57,763 bases of DNA. Source: Thermomucor indicae-seudaticae. Lineage: Eukaryota; Mucoromycota; Mucoromycetes; Mucorales; Lichtheimiaceae. The notes under the pieces are model-generated. The model saw only the letters and a list, made by a program, of their open reading frames with translations, was not told the DNA's origin and searched no databases. This document shows positions 23,277 to 33,428 of the stretch, in pieces. The translations under genes and the position numbers were made by a program. Every line of letters starts with the position of its first letter. Within the stretch, counting starts at the first letter, position 1. The stretch lies in contig JSYX01000187.1 of the NCBI GenBank assembly GCA_000787465.1, forward strand, positions 1-57,763, in the 5' to 3' direction.

Positions 23277-25924
23277 TTAACTCTTTATTATTTCGAAACC
23301 TGGTACGTCTTTGGTTGCTTTCCAAAGTACATGATCAGCTTTTGTAAATTTCTTTTGTTCACGTAAATGCGTAATATACAAGCGGTAGATCTCTGCAAAA
23401 GCCCCAATCAATGAATACAATTGCGTGACAAAACTATAACTGATCTCTTCTTTACCTTCTTTATGGTCAGGAAGACGTGAAGCCATTTCATATACGTATT
23501 CAATGTGGTCATTCTTCTCATCGCCATGTTCCCGCTCTATCTCCAGACAGGTTTTGTAGAATGCATAGGTAGGATAAAAGTTCTGGATGATCTTCCTGTA
23601 AGTCGTCCTGGCTGATGCTATGCCTCCGGCGTCTAATGACCACCGAACGTAACTAGATAGGATCAAATCCTTTGAAAGATCTCTTTCTTTTGTTGAAACT
23701 GTTAGTGACGGTAATAACATGCTAATCCGTTCACAAGCATCCTATTGGCGATCTCTTTAGCACATCTGCGACATTCCTTTTAACTTTCGGTTGAACAACT
23801 TGCCATGTATAATTTATGCATTTCGTCCGCAGAGAGCGCTTTCTTGTCCCATCGCTGCTGTAAATGGGCATTGTATGAATCCCAAATCTCAAAGGATTCA
23901 GGATTACGTTCAAGTGCCTTTCTATATAACTTCGATGTTTCCTCTACATATCCGATGTAAGAACATATGTCTACTCGTTCCACGACTAGGAGCTTATTAC
24001 CATCAGTCGGTGCCAGGCTGATCCGCTGTACCCAAAGCCTTGGTGATTCTGGAAACTTTTCAATTGCTTCGTTTGCAAGTGCGCTTGCTAATACACCCAC
24101 CGCCCGTTATTATACACAGAAAAGCACCAAAGGGCTTTTTCTTTCTGGAACATACCTTGTTCAGACTGGTTTGCTGCCAATAATTGTTCAATATGCAGGC
24201 TATACAAATCCTCTGAATAGATGTCGTTCTCTCGAGATGATTTAAATGTTCGTTCCATGACTTCTTCAAGGTAAAGTTTCTGATTGAAAATTCAGTTCAG
24301 GATTGGGAACCTGTTCGCTGCTACATACATATAGCGCCTTCTGACTTACCAAGTTATCTTCCGTAACTGCCTCTTGCCATTCTCGCAAAAAGTTTATATA
24401 TCGTTCATACATGTTGGCCACCGGTAGATCCTAAAACAACTCTGGTGCGTGAGCCACATTTGCACAAGCTACCTTCACTGTCGTCGTTTTACCTGGATTG
24501 CGGTATCAAACTCATCTACACATGCTTTGATGGCAGCAACAAATGCTGGATCAGAGATCTCAATATAATGACTGGTATCGTTATCCTGCTTCTTCACAAA
24601 CAGGTGCCGAGAAGCTAGATAGGCACGTGCTGCAGGCACGTTACCCATATCACGGCGTATCGACTGGTAGACATTTTCACAACCCTCTTCGGTATCAGTA
24701 AATAGGCGGTAAATGCTGACGAACTTTGTCCGGAAATCCAAATTGTTTGGAATGGCTTAAAGAGCGAGACAGTTTGTATAAGCAAAAAGGGCTCAGATGC
24801 ACCGCGTTTCTCACTTTCGTACCTTGTATTGCGTTGTCGTAGATAATCTTCGCCAAGAGCCCATTTAATATGGGGTTCGCACCATCTTCAAGTGCAGCCG
24901 CAGTACTGGCTTCCAATTTATGTACCGTTTTCCGCTCCTCGCTCTCTTCGTTCCAGTTTTCGATTTCTTCACCGGTAATAGTAGGTAACTGGATTGTATT
25001 CTCGTCTTCGACCTCCATTTCCTTTTCCGACTCATTGGCTGATAACGACTTTGCGTCGATACCAAGCACTCGTCGTCTGATCTTAATCTTTTCAATGTAC
25101 AATAACTCTAGCCGGAAATATTCATGCCATAGATTTTCGTCTTGAGGGTTCAACCGAAGTCCACGCTGCATCAGTACTGCAAACAAAGTGTGTGCATTGG
25201 TCAAGCCGTACTAGTAAACGATCGGACAGCAGCAAAGAATGAAGTACCTCTTGCTGCGCTAATATTTGCGTTCGTTTCATATTCCCAAGACGCTGCTAAT
25301 ATCCACAGCAAAGATTTCCTTGGATGATATTGGAGTGCACTACAAATATGCAATATTAGACAGTTAACAATGAGAGATTCATGTTTTCGGAAACATACCT
25401 TCCGAAAATGCTTTTCAGCAGACTGTTCGCATGAGTCTGCTTTGCATACTCAATGTACTGGAGCCATAAAGATAAATCGCCCTTAAACTTGTTGACGGCA
25501 CGTTTAAACAAGAAGTATATGCGTCTCTTGATCGCGTACTCTGATATGCTGTTCTTTGGGATCTCGTCCGGGTTCGCTAATCAAATATAAGTGAGCCAAC
25601 TCGTATATGCCTTTAGGGAAGAGAAAGAATGCTACCAAGTCGAGCCTTCCGTTTTTTCCGGAGCGCTTCGAGATTCATCTCATATTCGATATATCGCAAG
25701 AAATCGATTTTTTTGGCAATTCTGCGTTTAAGAGCATATTCGAAATTCGTGCGCTTCTTTACGATCGCCTTGATTTCGGCCTGCTCTTGCCGCCCTGGTC
25801 AGTACGCAAACCGTTTCGAGTCGTAAAAGTAACGAAAAGGTACCTTGGTGAATAGTCCCTTTTGCTCAAAGTCCTCGAGCTCAGGGACCATCTGTTCCAA
25901 GTAGAATTGCACTGTTTCCGCCAT
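23277..25924 (-). CDS. UTP6: U3 snoRNA-associated protein 6 (UTP6), SSU processome
   Basis: Eleven exons join to roughly 660 aa. The N-terminus reads MAETVQFYLEQMVPELEDFE, then GLFTKAEIKAIVKKRTNFEY and FLRYIEYEMNLEALRKKRK, which matches the Utp6 N-terminal domain. HAT-type helical repeats follow (LWLQYIEYAKQ, LLWILAASWEYE, LWHEYFRLELLYIEKIK, IWDSYNAHLQ, YVRWSLDAGGIASARTTYRKI). Utp6 is part of the UtpB subcomplex of the 90S pre-ribosome, which processes 18S rRNA in the nucleolus. Exon 9 ends at a GCAAGT donor, giving a GC-AG intron at 23742-23803; no GT donor restores the frame. An acidic insert lies in exon 5. Confidence 0.92.
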
Positions 25925-26828
25925 GTTGCTTAATGAAGGCTATCGATCGGCAAAGGCTGGGGAAACTTCACAGGTGCAGGAAAACCTGAAATTGCTGGTG
26001 TGTTACATGATAAGTGTGACGGTATTTCATGCTGTTGCTAAGCCCCCCTGTAAATGCCGTTGCGCTTTCACTGTTGCAGTCTACAAAGATGTTTCACGCG
26101 AAAAGTGCAAAATGACAGAGTCAGTTGAGTAAAAGAAGTTCAAACAAATGCAAGAGTAGGAAACTTGCGTCGGTCATTGCCAATTTGCTCTAAGCAATCA
26201 TTGGTCTTCGTGTTCGCTTGCTGCACGCTTGTGTTCAGGTCGGCGAAACACGTAAGCATGTCAGCAAATCCGAGATTGACTTGTTTGGGCGAAGCAAGCC
26301 TACGAGACAATCCACTGGCGACATTCAGGTAAAATACTATGGACAGCTGCATCGACGCTGGCGGAATCGCTCACTACCGCAATTGATCTTGTGCATTACC
26401 CGCTTCCGAACAGTAAGCGTTGGCCGAAGCCCCCCAGTTAGGCTACTCTGAGAAATCTTCAAAAACTCTTCGTACTACGGATATGAGACTCGACAGGAAA
26501 TGCTTGCGTCAACGAGACACGTTTGCGCCGGTAAAGGGCGCAAAATGAAAATGAAGGTCTGCAAAGCATATTGTTGGATAGCGTCAATCCTTGATTGAAA
26601 AGCACGAACATTGCTTGGCAAATCTATAATGTCCACCAAGTTACGGAACAAAAACCGGCAACCCATATCATTTGTTTTTCGTATTAACAGTCTTCATATC
26701 ATTAAACTATCATTGATGCTCAAATGGCCCATTTTACAGCAACGTAGAGTTAAAAATAGCACACATGGTTAGAAAATAAGAAAGGGATTAGATCATCAAT
26801 ACGCATATTCATAAGTAGGCTGGAACGG
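25925..26828. other. intergenic, no gene confirmed
   Basis: Two minus-strand frames (26475-26666 with FQSRIDAIQQYA, and 26140-26352 with LTCFADLNTSVQQANTKT) have some coding look but could not be linked by splice sites or placed in a family. The left end holds the UTP6 promoter. Confidence 0.35.
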
Positions 26829-28217
26829 TTAAGCTGTCGCTTGCACTATCGGTGCAGTGGAAGCCGTGTTGTTAGCAGTTGCGGTAGTAGCAGCAGCAGG
26901 ATGGATCTGCTGTTCCTGAGTTTCATCTTCTCTCGCAGGCTCTTCCGGAGCTGGAGAGGGCGATGAGGAAGATGTCGAAGACGACGATGGCTTCTTCGTT
27001 TTACCCTTCTTCGATGGAAGTGAACGAAGTATCTGGGTCAAGCGTCGACCGAGAGGGGATCCCGGCTTCTTCTCGGCAGCGGCATCTTCCAAAGGTGCAT
27101 CGTCAGGTTTAGCTTCTACACGTGATGGCATGTACATAGCATATAAGATCAATATGCACATATAAGATATTCCCCCAAATCCCACATCTGACGGCATGTC
27201 TGCAGCTTCAACAACCTCCAACTTGGAAAATTCGTTACACAAGTCTTCCACCACAACTATAGCACTCTAATACAACAATGAAAACAATGTATGATAACTT
27301 ACCGGTTGAAATAGGAGGAGGAGCAGCGCCAGCCTCATTTGCAGAAGTCTCACTCTCCTTCTTCTTGGCAAACCACTTGTTGACAAAGGCGCTGCGTTTG
27401 ATCTGGTCAAGCATATGTGCAGTTGTCTCCTTATGATCTTTCGGTGGCGGGACAGGAGGCTCTGCATCATCCTCGGCAGACGTGACTAATTGCAAAATGC
27501 TAATAAGGAAATCGTAAAGTACCTTGTTGCAAAAGAAAATATGCGTACCTTGGTGCTCAACGGTACCTCCAATTTCACCTTGATGTTCTTCAGACTTGAC
27601 AGGGCTCTACAAAGGAGTTGTAGTAGGGGGCAAACATGTCAGTATCCCATCACACTGATATACGCTTTCGTTTTTCAAACAGGAAAAGATCGTCTGTTAT
27701 TTCTTTGCCCCAGCGGATACGAACTTTAGCTCTTATTTGTCAAACCGCGCTATACTCATAGTAGAGTTTGTGCGCCTATATCCCACTCTGATATCCGGTA
27801 TACGCCTCCGATGGAACAAAGTGGAAGAAACTCACTCACCTTGCCACGCACGAAGAGGTTTTCGAAGAGGCGAGATCTTCTCTTTTCGGTCTTGTCCGTT
27901 GGAGAAGCTTCTTCAGGGTTTGGCTCTGCCACAGGTGGTGGTGACTCAACCTGGTCTGGCACACTCTCGGATGGCTTCTTGGGGTGCTCACTATCAGGCG
28001 ATGACAATCTCTCGGCAGCGTTGGCAATGGACTTCTTTGTCTTATTGATAAACAGTGACAGACGTCGAGTGGGGCCAGGAGTCTTGTTTAACGCTGGCGT
28101 GGGATCAGCTGAGGGAGAACTATCTTCAACAGGAAGCGGTGGAACAGGTTTGTTGGTATCCACAGATGGAGCAGCACCCACAGCTTCAGGTCCCTTTATT
28201 TGTTCTTGAGTACTCAT
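26829..28217 (-). CDS. hypothetical Ser/Pro-rich, largely disordered protein
   Basis: Four exons (27840-28217, 27549-27606, 27303-27485, 26829-27256) join in phase to 348 aa. I do not recognise the family. The product is low-complexity: Pro- and acid-rich N-terminal part (KPVPPLPVEDSSPSADP), short basic clusters likely to be phosphosites or linear motifs (TRRLSLFINKTKK, EKRRSRLFENLF, RRLTQILRSLPSKKGK), and an Ala/Thr-rich end. The repeated R-R-x-S/L-x-L-F pattern occurs three times, about 100 residues apart. One short hydrophobic segment in exon 4 (ISYMCILILYAMYM) could instead be part of an intron that I could not resolve. Confidence 0.65.
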
Positions 28218-28357
28218 GGTTTTTCTTAAAACCAAGTGGTAAAAGAAGAAGAAAAGGAAGGATAAGGTCTGAACAGGTGGGTACAAAACGATGAGTCTTT
28301 TATCGTGTTTGGCAGTCTGAGTGTCAAATGACCTCCATCTAAAGTAACCTCTTGCAG

Positions 28358-29098
28358 TTACTCAACACACGTTGTGCAAATCTCTTGCTTATTATCATCC
28401 TTTTCTTCCTCTTTCTTCTCCGGTACTTTGCGATCCGAGTGACCGAGGGACATATTAGGCGCAATTATATCTCGTACAAGTTGTTTCTAAACATGCGCGA
28501 ATGGAAGTGAAAATTAGCGTTTTCTTTTTTTTTGTATAAGCGGGTTTGACGCGCGCTTTACCAATTCCTTCACTTCAGGAAATCTTCCCTTTTCTTTACG
28601 ATCCCATATGACCTCTGTGCAGTCACCATAAGTCTTCAATGTGATACTGGATATTCTCCGTATCTATATTTTTTCCAGCCATACCATCGTTAACTTTGAC
28701 CTTAAATACAGCTGCCGTCCCAGGAATTAGAACAAACTCGCCAATTAAGGTGTCAAAGGTTGTAAGCAATTCTTGACCCATCCAAGCTATCGGTCACTCG
28801 ATTAATCACACGATCCCCGTACTATATGCAAAATCCGGATACACTCTGGACTAATTTGGATTTTTGTTTCTCACATACCTGCACGTAACATCCACCGGCA
28901 CTTTGTGCAATACTATTAAGACGACGCTAAAGTTAACCTTTTTTGCTGCTGGGACTAGCCAGAAGAGCAAACCAAGTATGTCGATTACCTACGTAATGAA
29001 ATTGGGCGCTGTGAGATCCTTCTTAAACCTCTTTCATTTTGCTCATGTTCTACCTCAATGGAAATGCGCGGCTTTTTCACCTCGATTTCTGTCGACAT
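28358..29098 (-). CDS. Rdx (SelW/SelT/SelH) family thioredoxin-like protein with CxxC
   Basis: Five exons (29054-29098, 28879-28912, 28685-28786, 28562-28614, 28358-28486) join to 120 aa. The Rdx fold is clear: KPRISIEYCTKCRWMLRAAW with a CxxC motif, then ELLTTFDTLIGEFVLIPGTAAVFKVKVND, then VIWDRKEKGRFPEVKELKQLVRD. Animal members carry selenocysteine at the second Cys of the motif; here both positions are Cys, as expected in fungi without Sec machinery. A charged Lys/Glu tail ends in CTTC. The family is linked to redox control; the exact substrate is unknown. The first intron (about 140 nt) is longer than most here. The exons are small, which is why no long open frame marks this gene. Confidence 0.87.
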
Positions 29099-29452
29099 TT
29101 TGATAGCAAGAAAGTGCTGAAAAGAAATGGATGTTGCGAGGCTTTTCCCCGCTAAAAAAATTCGCTTAACGAGAGACAAGATTCTCGATCACTCCAAAAA
29201 TGAAAAAGATAATAGTGCTGACAGACTATCGAACATTCTAATGATACTGATTCACTCAATGCATGCTCTTCACTATCTCTAACTTGGACGTCCTAAGAAC
29301 ACTTTTTCATATCTTTCCCGAGCCGCTATAAGACACAGAGTACCGTTCGATAGTCATGTTGCAGTAAACTTGTGCAAGGCCACGAAGAATGCATACAGGG
29401 CGGCAGTGTTTTGTTTATTTTAATCCACACATCAAACCAGCTAGCTGAACGT

Positions 29453-30200
29453 TTAAGCACGCTTGGCAAGGCGGGCGTTGCGAGCGAGTTGACGGGTGTT
29501 GAGCCGAACAACCTTCTTGTCAGCAGCACGAGAAACAGCTTCTTCCTTTTCGGTGAGGATAACCTCAATGTGGCAAGGCGAGGTCATGAAGGGGTTGCTG
29601 TACAATTGGCAATAAGGACCCGCTCTCTTAAGCAACATCAAACAAAATCAAGCTTACATTCTACCGTGAGCGCGGTAAGTTCTGCGGCGGTGCTTGGGAG
29701 CCTGGTTAACAACGATGCTCGAGATGTAAAGCTGCTCGACGTTCAAGCCCTTGGCTTCGGCGTTGGCTTCGGCGTTCTTCAAGAGGTCAGTGACGAACTT
29801 GACCGACTTGACGGGCCAGCGACCCTGCGTAGCCTTGAATTCCTTGGCCTGAGCAGTGCGACCAACACCACCGTTGAAGCGACGGAAAGGAATGCACTGC
29901 TTGTGCTCAGTGACGTTCTTCAAGTACGCGTAAGCCTTGCTGAGCTTCATGCCCTTAATAGCAGCGGCAACCTCATGAGTGTTCTTGAACTGCAAAAAAA
30001 CATTGTTGCATTAGTTTTTCAGCATCATTTCCGTCTCCATTTAGCGAATTCATACGTGAACACGGAGGTAAGAGCCACGCGATTTGGCAGCTACACAAAC
30101 ATTATTTCTTCGTTAGTCGCGGACAACACTGTAATTGCTTCAAATTACTAGGAAGCTCACCCTTGCTTGGATTGGCCGGAGTTGCAGCGTATCTGACCAT
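29453..30200 (-). CDS. RPL17: 60S ribosomal protein uL22 (L17)
   Basis: Four exons (30161-30200, 30056-30090, 29658-29989, 29453-29597) join to 183 aa. It reads [19 protein letters not shown], then [75 protein letters not shown], and [11 protein letters not shown]. This is the complete eukaryotic uL22, whose long loop lines the peptide exit tunnel. Early introns close to the start codon are normal for ribosomal protein genes. Confidence 0.97.
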
Positions 30201-31582
30201 GACGGCTCAACAACTACATCAAGAACAAGCGAAAGCATTCAGTCAACTGTGATATAGCGGTACTTGGCGATCTCGCCGTCCATCCCAACTCATCCATCAT
30301 GTAGATCCATCAATCCATCCTCTACACATCTCATCGCACCACTGTCTGATTGTCTAGCACAAAGTATCCATACCTATAGGATTGGGCTAAAAGAAGGGAC
30401 CTTATTTCCTTGGTGGGCAAGTCCTCAAAGGCGCCCACAACCAGCGGAATTCGGGGGCCGCAATTTCGGTTGCCGAAGTACTTCAAACCAGGCATTGCTT
30501 TCATAGAACTATTTCAGTCCACGCGGAAACGTAAAAACTAGCATCGCGCAGAAGCCGTATGATAGCTGTAGCAAAGCCCTTAATGGTTAGTTCAAATTTG
30601 TTTCACACAAATATTCGTAAATAGGAGCCCAAGTTCTGAATATGTCACCCAGAAGATCTGTGTATTTTTGTACTTGACCATCGAATTTTGTCACCTTATA
30701 GATATGCTCCAGTATGCTTTTCTATGCCATGATACGGCATAGAATGGCTAGATTCTAGTGCTTGATATACACTTCGATTGAAAAGGAGAAAGACATATAA
30801 AAGCATATTTGACTTGATAAGGTTCGGGGGGGGGGGGTCTTCTGCAATTCTGATGTACAAGTTCACTATTTCAGTTCCATATGTACTACAAGTTCTTCTG
30901 GAGTTTCCTCTCTATCTGATTGCGCCTTTTCTTTTTCTTTTATCGATAGTAAGGCTGACGCGCTCCGTGAAAGAGAATGGGGAAAACCAAACTTTAATTT
31001 AGCATGAGAAGAACTTTATTCACAAAGTCAAGGAAAATTTGTATTCGGCGCCTACAGATAGTGGAGAGGCAACCTGTAGAATTATGCAACACTTGAACAA
31101 CTCCGTCCTCTTCATCTGATAAGTTGGTTGGCGTAAGCCATATATCAGTCCATAATACGTGAACGTCAAACATAGTTTTATGGCAGTATTCTCCAGCTGG
31201 CAGCTAAGTAGAAGGAACATTTTAATCTTTAACGAATTGAGCGCTTTCGTTATATTTCATCTGTATCAACACAACCAACATTTTCGTGTGACAGGCTTTG
31301 TTTACATTCATTATTACAAAATCTGATAAGTTTAATGCTAGATTTTGATCCGAGCTATGGGATAAGGTATACCTAAAAAGATCGCCCCGCCTTATGACAT
31401 ATACGAACGATTGTCTTTGGTCGACACAAATCAGATTCAAGCAAGCAATCGATTGCTGCACCGATTATCAGATGAAAGCTCGTCGGAATTTTGATTTGAC
31501 ATCAGGATCTGATAAAGCAAGCGCTATATATACCAGCCGAGAGAACTCCTGTGTCCTAATCATCCTCTGGTTACTTTGTACT
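30201..31582. other. 1.4-kb stretch without a recognised gene
   Basis: Short frames only. A run of 12 G occurs at 30826-30837. The left end holds the RPL17 promoter; the right end carries a TATA box for the next gene. No repeats or RNA genes were seen. Confidence 0.5.
31525..31532 (+). promoter_or_regulatory. TATA box of the phytochelatin-synthase-like gene
   Basis: TATATATA lies 50 bases upstream of the ATG at 31583. The frame stays open further upstream, so this box is the main reason to choose 31583 as the start. Confidence 0.5.
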
Positions 31583-32705
31583 ATGAACTTCCTGCAACGC
31601 TCCCGAGCCCTTCAAACCTCCTGTCATCATGTCCTGAAGTCCTTAAGGGATTGCTCAAAGGCATCATCGCTCCCTCTATACTCTAAAACTGCTACCATGG
31701 CCACCATAGGAACCCCGCAGTCGCAAAATACAGCATCACTCGAAGTCGAAGCCTGTGTTTCGCAAGATACCAACAGCTCTTTCTTCCTTGGATTGAATCC
31801 ATCACGTCCGCAATCGAACCTCGTCAATTTCACTTCGGCAGAAGGCAAACGACTGTTTCGAGGAGCCATGGACCAAGGTCAAGCTGAAAGCTTTTTCAAA
31901 TTGATGGGCAATTTTTCAACACAATCTAGCGCTATGCTGGGAGGAATCAGCTCTCGTAAGTCGAGTGATATTGTTCGTTGTAAAAGCGGCTTCCTGACTC
32001 TTTTCTTTTTTCTTCTATCAAGTTACCATGGCATTAAATGCACTGGAAATTGACCCCGGAAAACGTTGGAAAGGAAACTGGAGATGGTATTCTCGTAAGT
32101 CTATAAGATCTTGATACATTTCAGTCAGCTTCTTTTACTGATCTCATTATCTGGATGCCCAATCAGACGAACTCTTGGAGACTTGTTCCTCAAAAGAAGA
32201 GGTTCTCAAGCGAGGAATGTCATTTGACGAATTCACTTGCCTGGCACAATCCCATTGCAAGATACAGCCTCGAAGAGCGTCGTCAGTTTCCTATCAGCAA
32301 TTCATTGCGGATTTACTTGATGCAACATCCAACAAGAGCCAAGCTAATACTAATAGTCGGATCATGGTCGTCAGTTATTCCCGATCACGGCTAGGCCAGT
32401 CAGAACAGCGAGGCGGTCATTTTAGCCCAATTGGTGCTTATAACAAGGCAGAAGACATGGTGCTCATTATGGACGTCGCACGCGGTGAATATCCGAGTGT
32501 CTGGGTAAATGCGCAATCTTTATATAATGCTATGCTCGAGCGGGAAAGAGACATCATGGGCAGAAGTCGAGGATACTTTATCATGCAAGCACACATTTCC
32601 CGATCTGCTATCAGTAAAGAAGGTTCCAATGATCAACCGCTAATCAAATGCGATGCCTGTTCACGGCGCTGTTCAAAGCGAAGGCTACAAGCCGACAACG
32701 CATGA
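31583..32705 (+). CDS. phytochelatin-synthase-like protein lacking the catalytic cysteine
   Basis: Three exons (31583-31955, 32023-32094, 32167-32705) join to 327 aa. The N-terminal phytochelatin-synthase domain (peptidase C83) is plain: NFTSAEGKRLFRGAMDQG, ESFFKLMGNFSTQ, LTMALNALEIDPGKRWKG, NWRWYSHELLETC, RGGHFSPIGAYNKAEDMVLI, MDVARGEYPSVWV. Active enzymes make phytochelatins from glutathione with a Cys-His-Asp triad. Here His (GGHFSPIG) and Asp (MDVAR) remain, but the Cys segment PAYCGLAS is replaced, with no gap, by AMLGGISS, so Gly sits where Cys should be. The change lies inside exon 1, not at a splice site. The N-terminus is Arg/Ser/Leu rich and might target mitochondria. A short tail has CDACSRRC. 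Confidence 0.88.
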
Positions 32706-33428
32706 AACATTATCCTGCAACAACACTCGTGCTCATGCACCTTACTATTTATCCGACTCGATCGAAATTTACCCGTTCCATCCCACTGTATATTATATAG
32801 TTCACATTTTCTAATTTGTACATAAGCGGTTGCAACTTAATTAAATACTCTCGTTTGGCATTATTTGCTCCAAAAGTTTCAGCTGTTAAGCCGATACAAT
32901 GATTGCTGAGAGCAGACACAGCCCGTCGAATGCTTTCTTTAAACTCGGCTGCGGAGGGTTCCGCAAAAACGCCTTTTGTATGATTGGTGGACTGCCACGT
33001 CATACAAAAAAGGTGGCTTGGTTCCTATATTTTGAGGGTTGCTGCGGTTGGGTCTTCCTTCGCTTGCTTTTTCAAGCCTGTATAATGTTTTCGTAACCCT
33101 TCTCATTCATACCTATTACATCACGTCTCTTGTTACGTTCATCCTGTTATTTAATTATTGACATATTACGACATTACGCTTTCATCAACACACGTTGCTG
33201 TATATATCTCATTTAACTCATAATCCACGCATACATTGTCAGCAACCTGCTTTCAATTCCCTTTAGAACTCTGTTTGCCCTTCAGCTCCAGTTATCTCAT
33301 CGCTCCTCCCCCTTTCTACTTTTGATTAACTTCGTTATACAGGTTCTTTATCCTTTCAAACAACTTGTTTAGAATTTTTACCCTTTTGCTTAACACTCTA
33401 TATCCACGTCATCCTTACTTTTACCTAC
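32706..33428. other. intergenic with one 84-aa minus-strand ORF
   Basis: A minus-strand ATG-started frame (32749-33003, 84 aa) is helical in appearance (EFKESIRRAVSALSNHC, KREYLIKLQPLMYKLENVNY) and may be a real small gene convergent with the preceding one. No family is recognised. The right part (33060-33428) is pyrimidine-rich and looks like promoter and leader of the next gene. Confidence 0.4.
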
